From G965267185 sp965267185 (GTDB taxonomy: Bacteria > Pseudomonadota > Alphaproteobacteria > UBA6615): a stretch of DNA of 64,000 nt. Below the pieces are notes generated by a model. It saw only the letters and a list, made by a program, of their open reading frames with translations. It searched no databases and was not told where the DNA came from. The stretch covers positions 4,092,001 through 4,156,000 of the forward strand of contig OZ253937.1 in assembly GCA_965267185.1 (NCBI GenBank), in the 5' to 3' direction. A program made the translations under genes and the position numbers. Of this stretch, positions 33,467 to 42,789 are shown one piece after another (position 1 is the stretch's first letter; each line of letters starts with the position of its first letter).

Positions 33467-34261
33467 TTATTCGAATTTTATCGATACGCCACCGAGGCCC
33501 GACATCTCGACCTCGATCAGATCGCCCTGGGACACCCACTTGGTCGTCACCACCGAGCCCAGCGTCACAAACTGGTTCGCCTTCAACTCGCGGCCCCGCT
33601 CAGCCAGCCGGTTGGCCAGCCAGGCCAAAGCTTCGAGGGGATGGCCCATGATAAGCGAGCCCAGCCCGGTGCCAAACTCTTCGCCGTTCACATCCATGCG
33701 CCCTTGAACGCGGGAGAGATCGGACCCGCGCCAATTCGTTACCGGGTCGGCCATGACGCAGGCGGCGTTAAAGAAATTGTCGGCAACCATGGTCGGGGTG
33801 TCGAGCTCGCGGTAGTCGAAGTAGCGCGCATCGACCAGCTCGACCGAGGCAGTGCAGCTTTCGACGGCGTCGGCGACGGTTTTGAGCGTGTAGGGCGCAC
33901 GCGATGCCGGCAGATCGGCGCCCAACTGTGCTGCGATCTCGGCTTCGACGCCGGGCACCACATAGTCCGCATGGCGCAATATCGCCGTGTTGCGGTGAAC
34001 GGTGGGGGCGAACACCTCGCCGAACGACGGCTCGTGGATGTTCATATATTCCTGCATTACCGGGGTGGTGCAGCCGATTTTGTACCCCATCGGTTTGCCC
34101 AACCCGCGCTCGGTCAGGATCTCGTTCAAGCGCTCCTGGACGGTGTAGGCGTCGTCGAGATTTGCCGGCCGGATGTCCTCCGGCAAGGGGTCCAGGCGGC
34201 CGCGGCTCAGCCGGTTCTCGGCGATAATCTGTGCGGCCCGGTCGACGGCTTGTGCGTCCAT
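33467..34261 (-). CDS. 2-keto-4-pentenoate hydratase-like protein (FAH superfamily)
   Basis: 264 residues. The pattern YTVQERLNEILTERG, GYKIGCTTPVMQEYM and EAEIAAQLGADLPA is that of the MhpD/DmpE/HpcG hydratase group, with acidic metal ligands in VEAEIA. These enzymes hydrate 2-hydroxydienoates after meta-cleavage of aromatic rings. The C-terminus SQGDLIEVEMSGLGGVSIKFE is typical. It lies between an alcohol dehydrogenase and an esterase on the minus strand, in keeping with a catabolic operon. Confidence 0.87.
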   Translation of the reverse strand: MDAQAVDRAAQIIAENRLSRGRLDPLPEDIRPANLDDAYTVQERLNEILTERGLGKPMGYKIGCTTPVMQEYMNIHEPSFGEVFAPTVHRNTAILRHADYVVPGVEAEIAAQLGADLPASRAPYTLKTVADAVESCTASVELVDARYFDYRELDTPTMVADNFFNAACVMADPVTNWRGSDLSRVQGRMDVNGEEFGTGLGSLIMGHPLEALAWLANRLAERGRELKANQFVTLGSVVTTKWVSQGDLIEVEMSGLGGVSIKFE

Positions 34262-34273
34262 TCTTGTTATTTC

Positions 34274-35218
34274 CTATCCTGCAAAGGCGCGTTTCAGCGC
34301 GCCGATCACCTGCTCCAGCGACGCCGTGGCGGCGTCGATGGTTTTACCATAATGGAAGTAGCCGTGGATCATGCCATCGTAGCAGGTGTACTCGACCGGC
34401 ACACCGGCGGCGCTCAGAAGTTCGCCATAGTGCTTGCCATCGTCGCGCAGCGGGTCGAACTCGGCGGTGATGATCAGGGCCGGCGGGAGGCCGCTGAAAT
34501 CCTTTGCCAGCGCCGGGCCGAGGCGGAGATCGCCGTGGTCGGTATCGGCGGGGACGAATTGCTCGTGATACCAGGCGATCTGCTGGCGAGTGAGAAAATA
34601 AGCTTCGTCGAGCAGCGCGTAAGACGGCAGGTCGAGGGTAAAGAAAAAGTCGGTCGACGGGTAGATCAGCACTTGGAGCACGAAATTCATGTCGCCGGTT
34701 TCGCGCGCCCGCTGGCAGATGAACGCGGACAGATTGCCACCGGCACTATCGCCGCCGACGGCGAGGCGCGCTGGGTCGCCGCCCAGGCTCGCAGCGTTCG
34801 CCGTCACCCATTGCGCCGCCGCCCAGGCATCGTCGTGCGCGGCCGGGAATTTATGCTCGGGCGCCTGCCGGTATTGCGGCGCAACCACGATGCAACCGGT
34901 TTGATTGGCGATGCGCCGGCATTGCGGTTCGCGGCTCTCGATGCTGCCGATGACGAAGCCGCCGCCGAAATAGAAAATAAATATAGGGAGAGGTCCCTCG
35001 GGAGCATCGGCAGGCCAGAAAATACGCAGCGGGACCGGCCCGTGCGGCCCGTCGATCTGGCGGTCCTCGACCCGTTCGACCGGTTCGGGGTCGTAGTTGC
35101 GCCCCTCGATAAAACGCCGGTAGGCCGCGCGTGCCTCGGCGGGCGGCATCTGGTTGAGGGGCGTGGGCGCCGACGTCAGCGTATCGAGCAGTTCCTGAGC
35201 CTGGGGGTGCAGGGGCAT
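34274..35218 (-). CDS. Alpha/beta hydrolase, hormone-sensitive-lipase family
   Basis: 314 residues, cytosolic esterase. The nucleophile motif GGDSAGGNLSAF lies near residue 160, the acid is in EFDPLRDDGKHY and the His in YDGMIHGYFHYG. The oxyanion motif reads IFYFGGGFVIGS, where Phe replaces the His of the classical HGGG. It carries AGGAGA ahead of the ATG at 35218. The gene is 12 bases upstream of the hydratase gene, so the two probably share a transcript. Confidence 0.9.
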   Translation of the reverse strand: MPLHPQAQELLDTLTSAPTPLNQMPPAEARAAYRRFIEGRNYDPEPVERVEDRQIDGPHGPVPLRIFWPADAPEGPLPIFIFYFGGGFVIGSIESREPQCRRIANQTGCIVVAPQYRQAPEHKFPAAHDDAWAAAQWVTANAASLGGDPARLAVGGDSAGGNLSAFICQRARETGDMNFVLQVLIYPSTDFFFTLDLPSYALLDEAYFLTRQQIAWYHEQFVPADTDHGDLRLGPALAKDFSGLPPALIITAEFDPLRDDGKHYGELLSAAGVPVEYTCYDGMIHGYFHYGKTIDAATASLEQVIGALKRAFAG

Positions 35219-35310
35219 GGATCTCTCCTGGTTTCCGACAGGATTGGCTGGTTTACGCCGGGCGTCAATAAGTCCGGTAAAATAGTCTCGTTCGGTGAGA
35301 ACCGAGCAGC

Positions 35311-35766
35311 CTATTCAACGATCTTGCGCATGGCGAAGGTGGACTCAACGCGGGCGATCCCCGGCAGTCGCGAGAGCTGTTCCTTGTGGAATAGCTCGTA
35401 GTCGGCCATGTCGCGCATGGCGACACGCATCACGTAGTCATACTGCCCTGACAATAAGTAGCATTCGGCGATCGCCCCGTCGCGCGCGCCGGGGCAGTCG
35501 CGAACGGCGCGTTCGAAGGCATCGAGGAATTCTTCGCTTTGCTGGCTGAGCGTGATGAATATGAGGACAGTGAGCCCGCGCCCCAGCGCTGCTTCGTCGA
35601 TCGTCGCCCCGAAACCGGCGATAACGCCTTCATTTTGCAGCCGATGAATGCGCCGCGAACAAGCCGATGGCGATAAACCGACCTTCTCGGCGAGGTCGAG
35701 ATTGGTGATCCGCGCGTCCCGGCGCAACACGGTCAATATCGAATGATCGACGGCATCGAGTTTCAT
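35311..35766 (-). CDS. Lrp/AsnC-family transcriptional regulator
   Basis: 151 residues from the ATG at 35766; earlier in-frame starts would run into the divergent promoter. The N-terminal HTH (LDAVDHSILTVLRRDARI, LAEKVGLSPSACSRRIHRL) is followed by the RAM ligand domain (ECYLLSGQYDYVMRVAMRD). It is divergent from alanine dehydrogenase, the classic arrangement of an Lrp-type activator (AldR-like) that responds to alanine or another amino acid. Confidence 0.92.
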   Translation of the reverse strand: MKLDAVDHSILTVLRRDARITNLDLAEKVGLSPSACSRRIHRLQNEGVIAGFGATIDEAALGRGLTVLIFITLSQQSEEFLDAFERAVRDCPGARDGAIAECYLLSGQYDYVMRVAMRDMADYELFHKEQLSRLPGIARVESTFAMRKIVE

Positions 35767-35900
35767 AATCGCACGTTGTAAGCTAATTTTAGAAATATAC
35801 GCGTGATTATTGCATATTTTGATCTTTTGGCGAACGACTTTGCACACAACGTTCGACGCTCCTTGATTATGGTCAACGAAAGAGGGCGATGGAGCGTGCG
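35767..35900. promoter_or_regulatory. Divergent Lrp/ald promoter region
   Basis: This 134-base spacer is AT-rich near the regulator start. AAATAT (35793-35798) and ATATTT (35814-35819) form a short inverted repeat of the loose, A/T-centred kind that Lrp proteins bind. It probably holds both promoters and the regulator's sites; this is inferred from layout. Confidence 0.5.
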
Positions 35901-37019
35901 ATGCGGATTGGTGTACCAACGGAAATCAAGAACCGGGAATCCCGGGTTGGCCTTGTGCCGGCCAGCGTGCGTGAGTTCGTCGCGCATGGTCACACCGTTT
36001 TCGTGCAAAGCGGCGCGGGAAATGGGGTGGGCGCAACTGACGAGGCCTATTTGGCCGCAGGGGCGAAAATCGTTTCCGATGCGGCGGAGGTGTTCGAGCA
36101 AACCGATATGATCATCAAGGTCAAGGAGCCCCAGGCTGTTGAGCGCGCCATGATGCACGAGGGGCAAATTCTCTACGCCTATCTGCACCTGGCGCCAGAT
36201 CCCGATCAGGCGGCCGATCTCTGCGCGGTCGGCGTGTTTGCGCTCGCCTATGAAACGGTGACGGATGCCGATGGTAATCTGCCTCTGCTGGCGCCCATGA
36301 GCGAGGTCGCGGGCCGGTTTGCGGTGCAAGCGGCGGCCCAATCGTTGACTGCGACGGCGCGCGGGCGCGGCGTGTTGCTGGGTGGTGTGCCCGGTGTCTT
36401 GCCCGCACGCGTCGTCGTCATTGGCGGTGGCGTGGTGGGTAAGAACGCGGCGCGCATGGCTGACGGATCGGGCGCCGAAGTTCTGGTGCTGGACAAATCG
36501 ATCAAGCGGCTGCGCGAAATCGATGCCGAGTTTGGCGGCCGCATCCGGACCGCTTATGCGACACAGGATACGCTTGAACAGACAGTGGCGCAGGCGGACG
36601 TGGTGATCGGCGCAGTCCTCGTGCCGGGCGCTAGCGCGCCCCGGCTTATCGACCGGGATATGTTGGCGAACATGAAGCCCGGTGCCGTTTTGGTCGATGT
36701 ATCGATCGATCAGGGCGGTTGCTTCGAGACGAGCCGCCCGACGACCCATGACGATCCGACCTATGTGGTCGACGAAATCGTCCATTACTGCGTCGCTAAC
36801 ATGCCAGGCGCCGTGCCGCTAACGTCGTCGATCGCCCTCAACAACGCGACGCTTCAACCGGGCTTGCGCATCGCCGACCAGGGTTTGGCGCGCGCGCTCG
36901 CCGAAGACCTCCATCTGCGGAACGGGCTGAACGTGGCGCGTGGCGAAATCGTGCATCCGGCGGTGGCGGAAAGTCTCGGCCGGGCTTGTCATTCACCGGC
37001 GGAGATTCTCGCCCGATGA
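35901..37019 (+). CDS. ald: Alanine dehydrogenase
   Basis: Catalyses reversible NAD-dependent oxidative deamination of L-alanine to pyruvate and ammonia; cytosolic hexamer in known cases. It has 372 residues from the ATG at 35901 (GGAG seven bases upstream; an ATG at 35889 is in frame). Signature segments are MRIGVPTEIKNRESRVGLVP, VKVKEPQ-like IIKVKEPQAVE, LHLAPDPDQ with the catalytic His, and the nucleotide motif VVVIGGGVVGKNAA. It is divergent from an Lrp-type regulator that probably controls it. Confidence 0.95.
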   Translation: MRIGVPTEIKNRESRVGLVPASVREFVAHGHTVFVQSGAGNGVGATDEAYLAAGAKIVSDAAEVFEQTDMIIKVKEPQAVERAMMHEGQILYAYLHLAPDPDQAADLCAVGVFALAYETVTDADGNLPLLAPMSEVAGRFAVQAAAQSLTATARGRGVLLGGVPGVLPARVVVIGGGVVGKNAARMADGSGAEVLVLDKSIKRLREIDAEFGGRIRTAYATQDTLEQTVAQADVVIGAVLVPGASAPRLIDRDMLANMKPGAVLVDVSIDQGGCFETSRPTTHDDPTYVVDEIVHYCVANMPGAVPLTSSIALNNATLQPGLRIADQGLARALAEDLHLRNGLNVARGEIVHPAVAESLGRACHSPAEILAR

Positions 37020-37112
37020 GCCCTTGTTGTCGCGCGGCGGAGCCATCAATATCCTGAACTAATAAGATCCGGTCTAGGGATGCCGGGCGGGGCGTGGGGA
37101 GGAAAGCGGTTT

Positions 37113-39173
37113 ATGCGGTTTGCGTGCGATACGGGGGGAACCTTCACCGATTTGATCGTCGAGGACGATCAGGGCGGGCTTCACATGTACAAGGCGTCGA
37201 CGACGCCGGCCGATCCGGTGAAAGGGGTGCTCGACGCGTTGGCGCTCGCCGCCGCCGATATGGATCTGCCGCTCGACGGCCTGCTGGCTAAAGGCGACAT
37301 GCTGATCCATGGCACCACCCACGCTATCAACGCCATCATCACAGGCAATACGGCGAAGACGGCGTTTCTCACCACCGCCGGTCATCCCGATATTCTGGTG
37401 TTGCGCGAGGGTGGACGCATCGAGCCGTTCAATTTTGTCGCTCCCTACCCCGAGCCCTATCTACCGCGCGCGCTCACCTTCGAGGTGCCCGAGCGCATCG
37501 ATAGCGCTGGGGGCGTGCACACGCCGCTCGATGAAGCCGCTGTCGTTGCCATCGCCGAAGAGTTGAAGGCCCAGGATGTCGAGGCGGTGGCGGTATGCCT
37601 CTTATGGTCGATCTATAACCCGGCGCACGAGTTGCGGGTGGGCGAGCTGCTCGAGGAACATCTGCCGGGCGTACCCTATTCGCTGTCGCACCGGTTGAAC
37701 CCGGCACTGCGGGAATACCGGCGCGCCTCGTCAACAGCTATCGATGCCTCGCTGAAACCGCTGATGGGCCGCTATCTTGGCGGGCTGACCGAGCGCCTGA
37801 CCGCGGCGGGTTTTAAAGGACGCACTCTGGTGCTGACGTCCCAGGGTGGCATGCTCGACGCGACCGATCTGGCGCAAAAGCCGATCCATGCGATCAACTC
37901 GGGCCCGTCGATGGCGCCTATCGCCGGCCGCCACTATGCCCGACTCGATTCAGAGGCACCCAATGTGATCATCGCCGACACCGGCGGCACCACCTACGAT
38001 GTAAGCCTAGTGCGTCAGGGCCGTATCCCGCTGACCAAGGAAACCTGGATCGGTCAGCCGTTCCGCGGCCACATGACCGGCTTTCCCTCGATCGATATCA
38101 AAAGCGTCGGCGCGGGCGGCGGCTCGATCGCCTGGGTCGACGCGGGGGGTCTGCTCCATGTGGGTCCGCAGAGCGCTGGCGCGGTGCCAGGGCCAGTGTG
38201 TTACGGCGCGGGCGGCACCGAGCCGACCTTGACCGACGCGTGTTTGACCCTCGGCTATGTCGATCCCGACTATTTCCTTGGCGGCACCATGCAACTCGAC
38301 GCCGATGCCGCGGCCAAAGCGGTAGAGGATAAAGTCGCCAAACCACTCGGCATTTCATCGATGGAGGCCGCGGCGGCGATTGTGAGTGTGGCGACGGAAA
38401 ATATGGTGCAGGCGATCGCTGATATTACGGTGAACCAGGGGATCGACCCGGCGGATTCAGTGCTGATCGGTGGCGGCGGCGCGGCCGGGCTCAACTCGGT
38501 GTTCATCGCACGACGCTTGGGTTGCCCCACTTTGCTGATCCCCGAAACTGGAGCAGGCTTGAGCGCTGCGGGCGCGCTGATGTCCGACCTCACTAACGAA
38601 TACCGCGCGACGTTTTTCACCACCTCGGGCGAGTTCGACCGCGAGGGCACCAACCGGGTGCTCGAGGAACTACGCGCCGAGTGCCAGACGTTCATCGACG
38701 GGCCGGGATCGGGGGCGGAAAGCCACGCCATCGAGTACACGGTTGAGGCCCGCTACGCCTCGCAAGTGTGGGAGATCGAGGTGCCGTTGGAAAACGATAC
38801 CTTTACCGACGATTCTCAGTTGGCCGCCATGGTGGAGGCGTTCCACGCGATGCACGAGCAGATCTTTGCTATCCGCGATCCTGGCTCGGTCATCGAGTTC
38901 GTCGGTTGGACCGCAACGGCACGGTGCCGCCTGCGCGCTGGCGATGGGGGGCGGCTCGGCGCTGGCGCGAGCCATGCGGTGTCGGGCAGCCGGAAGGTCT
39001 ATTTCTCCGGCGCCGGCGAGGTCGACGCGGCGCTGCACGATTTCGAGACCATGGAATCCGGCGTCGAACACCAGGGACCGGCGATTATCGAATCGCCGTT
39101 TACGACGGTAGTGGCCGACGCCGACACCACGTTCCAACGGACCGCGTCCGGCAGCCTGCTGATGCGGCCGTAG
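37113..39173 (+). CDS. hyuA: Hydantoinase/oxoprolinase subunit A (HyuA)
   Basis: 686 residues from the ATG at 37113, which has GGGAGG upstream. It has the ASKHA-like N-terminus FACDTGGTFTDLIVED, the second phosphate motif IADTGGTTYDVSLVR and GAGGGSIAWVDAGG. Together with subunit B it forms an ATP-dependent enzyme that opens a cyclic imide or amide (hydantoin, 5-oxoproline) or carboxylates a ketone; the family cannot be split by motif alone. The B subunit gene follows 14 bases downstream. Confidence 0.93.
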   Translation: MRFACDTGGTFTDLIVEDDQGGLHMYKASTTPADPVKGVLDALALAAADMDLPLDGLLAKGDMLIHGTTHAINAIITGNTAKTAFLTTAGHPDILVLREGGRIEPFNFVAPYPEPYLPRALTFEVPERIDSAGGVHTPLDEAAVVAIAEELKAQDVEAVAVCLLWSIYNPAHELRVGELLEEHLPGVPYSLSHRLNPALREYRRASSTAIDASLKPLMGRYLGGLTERLTAAGFKGRTLVLTSQGGMLDATDLAQKPIHAINSGPSMAPIAGRHYARLDSEAPNVIIADTGGTTYDVSLVRQGRIPLTKETWIGQPFRGHMTGFPSIDIKSVGAGGGSIAWVDAGGLLHVGPQSAGAVPGPVCYGAGGTEPTLTDACLTLGYVDPDYFLGGTMQLDADAAAKAVEDKVAKPLGISSMEAAAAIVSVATENMVQAIADITVNQGIDPADSVLIGGGGAAGLNSVFIARRLGCPTLLIPETGAGLSAAGALMSDLTNEYRATFFTTSGEFDREGTNRVLEELRAECQTFIDGPGSGAESHAIEYTVEARYASQVWEIEVPLENDTFTDDSQLAAMVEAFHAMHEQIFAIRDPGSVIEFVGWTATARCRLRAGDGGRLGAGASHAVSGSRKVYFSGAGEVDAALHDFETMESGVEHQGPAIIESPFTTVVADADTTFQRTASGSLLMRP

Positions 39174-39187
39174 GGGAGGGAAAAGCC

Positions 39188-40954
39188 ATGAACGACAAAA
39201 ACGGCAAGCAACTCGACGGCGCGCAACTGGCCATCCTCGCCAACCGGTTCGAGGGCATTTCCTCGAAGATGGGCAACACATTGCTGCGGACGGGGCGCTC
39301 GGGCGTGCTCAACCGGGCGAAAGATTTTTCCTGCTGCATTCTCACCGCCGACCATCAGCTGTTGGCAGTGGCTGAGAGCCTGCCGATCCACGTGCTGTCG
39401 GGCCCCGATATCATGGCCGCCTCGATGGCGGAATTTCACCCCGAACTCAAAAAGGGCGACGCGTTTTTGCACAATTCGCCCTATCACGGTTGCTCGCATC
39501 CCGCCGATCACACCATCATCATGCCCGTGATCGACGATGACGGGGCCCACCATTTCACCGTTCTCGCCAAGGCCCATCAGGCCGATATCGGCAACTCGAT
39601 CCCGACCACCTATCACGGCACGGCGCGCGACGTGTACGAGGAAGGCGCGCTGATCTTCCCCGCCGTGCAGGTGATGAAGGATTACGAGACTATCGACGAC
39701 ATCATCCGCATGTGCCAGATGCGCATTCGGGTGCCCGAGCAATGGTACGGCGACTTTCTGGCGATGCTGGGCTCGGCGCTGATCGGCGAGCGCGAGTTGC
39801 TGGCGCTGGGCCGTGAGGTGGGCTGGGAGACGCTGCACGCCTTCACCGATCAGTGGTTCGAATATTCCGAGAAACGCATGATCGATGCGGTGCGCGAGGT
39901 GCCCGGCGGTGCGGCGACGGCGCAATCGACCCACGACGCGATCCCCGGCACGCCACCGGACGGTATCTGCGTGACCTCGACGGTCACCGTCGACCGGGAA
40001 GCGGCGACTATCGATGTGGATCTGCGCGACAACGCCGATCAGATGAATTGCGGCCTCAACGTCTCGGAGGCCTGCACCTGCACCGCTGCCTATATCGGCG
40101 TCTTCAATTCGATCGATCACACGGTGCCGAAGAATGCCGGTTCGCTGCGCCGGGTGAAGCTGCACCTGAAAGACGCCGGGGTGGTCGGCGTCCCGCGCCA
40201 CCCGATCAGTTGTTCGGCGTCGACCACCAACCTGGCCGACCGCATCGTATCGGCGACCCAGCGGGCGATGGCCGAACTGGGCGACGGTTTCGGCATGGGC
40301 GAGGTCGGCTGCTTCTGTCCGCCGTCCACGTCGGTGGTGTCCGGGATTGATCCGCGTAACGACAAGCCTTACGTCAACCAGCTGTTCCTGGGCCATACGG
40401 CAGGCGCCGGCGCGCCGCACCAGGACGCCTGGCTGACCATGCTTCATGTGGGCAATGGCGGTATGTGTTTTATCGACTCGGTCGAGCTCGACGAGGTCTA
40501 CACGCCGATCCATGTGCACACCCGCCGGCTGATCCCCGACAGCGAAGGCGCGGGCCGCTACCGCGGCGCGCCCGGGATCGAAGTGGAATTCGGGCCGGTC
40601 GATTGCCGGATGGAGGCGGGTTTCGTCGCCGACGGCAAGATCCATGTGCCCCAGGGCGCGCGCGCGGGTCATCCGTCGCAATCCTCCGAGCAACTCAAGC
40701 GCACGCGCAACAAGGAGCTGGAAACGCTCGATCAGTGCTCGATCGTGTGGATCGAGGACGGCGAGACCCTGGTCTCCATCGCCCAGGGCGGCGGCGGCTA
40801 CGGCGATCCACGCACCCGCGATCCCGAGCGGGTGCGCCACGACGTACGCGAGGGCTTGGTAAGCCGCGAGCGGGCAGCCGAAATCTATGGTGTCGCGATT
40901 ACCGAAGCAGGTGACGTTGACCCAGAACAAACCGCTGCGCTGCGGAGCGGCTAA
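39188..40954 (+). CDS. hyuB: Hydantoinase B/oxoprolinase family protein (HyuB)
   Basis: 588 residues from the ATG at 39188; an overlapping longer frame runs through hyuA and is not used. Typical segments are LANRFEGISSKMGNTLLRT, NSPYHGCSHPADHTIIMPV, QAGDIG-like HQADIGNSIPTTYHGTARD and QGGGGYGDPRTRDPERV near the end. The Asp and His metal positions seen in the family are present around HPADH. It works with HyuA. An SDR gene follows 36 bases downstream, suggesting a further oxidation step in the same pathway. Confidence 0.93.
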   Translation: MNDKNGKQLDGAQLAILANRFEGISSKMGNTLLRTGRSGVLNRAKDFSCCILTADHQLLAVAESLPIHVLSGPDIMAASMAEFHPELKKGDAFLHNSPYHGCSHPADHTIIMPVIDDDGAHHFTVLAKAHQADIGNSIPTTYHGTARDVYEEGALIFPAVQVMKDYETIDDIIRMCQMRIRVPEQWYGDFLAMLGSALIGERELLALGREVGWETLHAFTDQWFEYSEKRMIDAVREVPGGAATAQSTHDAIPGTPPDGICVTSTVTVDREAATIDVDLRDNADQMNCGLNVSEACTCTAAYIGVFNSIDHTVPKNAGSLRRVKLHLKDAGVVGVPRHPISCSASTTNLADRIVSATQRAMAELGDGFGMGEVGCFCPPSTSVVSGIDPRNDKPYVNQLFLGHTAGAGAPHQDAWLTMLHVGNGGMCFIDSVELDEVYTPIHVHTRRLIPDSEGAGRYRGAPGIEVEFGPVDCRMEAGFVADGKIHVPQGARAGHPSQSSEQLKRTRNKELETLDQCSIVWIEDGETLVSIAQGGGGYGDPRTRDPERVRHDVREGLVSRERAAEIYGVAITEAGDVDPEQTAALRSG

Positions 40955-40990
40955 AAGACAACAAACAAACTTCATGGAACGGAGGCGAGT

Positions 40991-41752
40991 ATGAGATTGC
41001 AGGATAAGGTAGCCCTGGTGACGGGTGCGTCGGTCGGTATCGGCGAGGCGATTGCCAAGCGGTTTGCCAAAGAGGGCGCCACAGTTGCGATTAACTACAA
41101 GAGCAACGATGCGGGTGCGGAAGGTGTCGTGAAGGCGATCACCGATGCCGGCGGCACGGCAAAAGCGTTCAAGGCGGATGTTTCGCAGGTGGCGGAAATC
41201 GAGCGCCTGCAAAAAGAAGTGATCGACGAGTTCGGCCGTATCGACATCATCGTCAACAATGCCGGTGTGTTCCGCACCGTGCCGGTGATGGAAACCACTG
41301 AGGAAATCTGGGACGAGCAGCTTAACCTGAACCTGCGCGGCTATTTCTTCATGGTGAAGACAGCGGTGCCTCACTTCCGCGAAAACGGCGGCGGCAAAAT
41401 TATCAATATCTCATCGATTGCCGGCACCGGCGCATTCCCCAACTGCCCCGGCTACTGCGCGTCGAAGGGTGGCGTGGTCAACATGACCCGCGCACTTGCC
41501 GCCGAGCTCGGGAAGGAGAACATCAACGTGAATTCCATCGCGCCGGGCAATGTGGCGACGCCGCTCAACGCCCATGTGCGCGGCCCCGGCAACGAGGAAT
41601 ATGTGGAACTCATGAAAACCTTGACGCCGACCGGGATCGATTTCATGGACCCGGACGACATGGCGGGCACGGCGGTGTTCTTGGCCACCGACGATTCCAA
41701 GATGGTCCATGGCGAAACCATCATCGTCGATGCCGGCTGGAGCGTTTGGTAA
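40991..41752 (+). CDS. SDR-family oxidoreductase (3-oxoacyl-ACP reductase-like)
   Basis: 253 residues with CGGAGGCGAGT before the ATG. Cofactor motif TGASVGIGEAIA near residues 12-23, NNAGVF, catalytic Ser in NISSIAG, Tyr/Lys in GYCASKGGVVNMTRA and the C-terminus GETIIVDAGWSVW. It probably belongs to the hyuAB transcription unit. The substrate is unknown. Confidence 0.9.
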   Translation: MRLQDKVALVTGASVGIGEAIAKRFAKEGATVAINYKSNDAGAEGVVKAITDAGGTAKAFKADVSQVAEIERLQKEVIDEFGRIDIIVNNAGVFRTVPVMETTEEIWDEQLNLNLRGYFFMVKTAVPHFRENGGGKIINISSIAGTGAFPNCPGYCASKGGVVNMTRALAAELGKENINVNSIAPGNVATPLNAHVRGPGNEEYVELMKTLTPTGIDFMDPDDMAGTAVFLATDDSKMVHGETIIVDAGWSVW

Positions 41753-41838
41753 ATTTCGAGGCGTTAGCTGCGACGGGGAAAACCTCTCCCGCCAGAATGA
41801 ATTGGGAGAAATTGCTCCAGGTGTATGGACGCGCAGGT

Positions 41839-42759
41839 ATGTTCCTTCACCCCAGCCCCTCTCCCAACGGGAAAGGGCTGAACGCTGGAGGCGGTGGTTG
41901 GTGCGCCGCCACTGTCGCGGCGATTATTTGTACACTGCTCATTGCGGACTTTGCCGAGGCACAATCGAGCCGTGGCGATCGGCAACGGACTGTCGTGCCG
42001 GCGGGTGTCGAGGCGCTCGACGGCTTCGTGAGCCCGCGCGAAATCTCTAAGGAGGTTTTCCTGATGGTCGGCAAGATCAGGCGCGGCGATGCGGCGCGGG
42101 CGGTGGCCATCCAGAAGGCACGCGGCGGTATCGAAACGGGGCTCGAACCGGCTTTTATCGGCGGCGGCGATTGCCCTGGGATCGACGAGACATGGGCGAT
42201 TGATCTTTCGCACAAGCGGTCCGGGGCGGCGATTCATAAGGGCGTCGATATTCCCCAGCCACGCGGCGCGCCGGTGAGGGCGGTCGCCGCCGGTACGGTG
42301 ATTGGCACATTCGAAAACAAAGGCAACCGCAAGGGCATCGAGATTATGCTGCGCCACACGCCCCAGCAGACCGGCTTGCCGTTCTGGACCTATTCCCAAT
42401 ATACGCACTTGGCGGAGATACCACCGCTGTCCGTCGGTGCGGCAGTCGCCATGGGCCAGGAAATCGGCAAGACCAGCAACACTGGTAAATCCGGCCGGCG
42501 CGTGCGCCGCGACGCGCTGCACTTCGCAATTTTGTATAGCGAGCGCCCGGAATGGAGTAACAACGGCAGTGTCGTTGTGCCAAAGGACGGCTATTGGATG
42601 GACCCCAACGCCTTTTATCGCGCTGGACCGCCTTACGATTCACCGTCGCTGGCTAAGTTGCCACGTGAGCAAAAAAATACTCCTGTTCCCTATTTGAAAG
42701 CTGACGGCTCGCTGGTACCGCACAATACCAAACGTATCTGGCCGTATCGGTGCCGGTAG
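41839..42759 (+). CDS. Exported M23 (LytM)-like peptidase domain protein
   Basis: About 306 residues if it begins at the ATG at 41839; the frame is open back to a TTG at 41746, and no start has a good ribosome site. A hydrophobic export segment (CAATVAAIICTLLIADFAEA) precedes the mature part. The LytM region holds HKGVDIPQPRGAPVRAV (His-x3-Asp zinc ligands), YTHLAEIPPL and ALHFAILYSE. The first His of the canonical HxH is Ala here (DALHF), so peptidase activity is doubtful. A C-rich palindrome at 41848-41880 lies in the 5' coding part and adds the residues HPSPSPNGKGL. It is probably periplasmic and may bind or regulate cell-wall hydrolysis. Confidence 0.75.
   Translation: MFLHPSPSPNGKGLNAGGGGWCAATVAAIICTLLIADFAEAQSSRGDRQRTVVPAGVEALDGFVSPREISKEVFLMVGKIRRGDAARAVAIQKARGGIETGLEPAFIGGGDCPGIDETWAIDLSHKRSGAAIHKGVDIPQPRGAPVRAVAAGTVIGTFENKGNRKGIEIMLRHTPQQTGLPFWTYSQYTHLAEIPPLSVGAAVAMGQEIGKTSNTGKSGRRVRRDALHFAILYSERPEWSNNGSVVVPKDGYWMDPNAFYRAGPPYDSPSLAKLPREQKNTPVPYLKADGSLVPHNTKRIWPYRCR
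41848..41880. repeat. Palindromic repeat fragment within the 5' end of the M23-like gene
   Basis: CAGCCC (41853-41858) pairs with GGGCTG (41875-41880) and TCCC with GGGA inside. The C-rich text CACCCCAGCCCCTCTCCC resembles the intergenic repeat at 32148. It probably marks a repeat insertion near the start of this gene, or means that translation starts downstream of it. Confidence 0.55.
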
Positions 42760-42789
42760 ATCCGCTGGTGGCGGGTGCCGTCTCGCTCG

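Noticed and set aside
33446..35401. A 651-codon plus-strand frame across the hydratase and esterase genes
   Set aside because: The minus-strand genes there show intact catalytic motifs (GGDSAGG, EAEIAAQ). The plus-strand frame has none.
38999..41374. A 791-codon open frame on the minus strand opposite hyuB
   Set aside because: It lies antisense to hyuA/hyuB, which carry clear family motifs. The antisense product is low in recognisable motifs and rich in His, Arg and Asp, as GC-rich antisense frames usually are.
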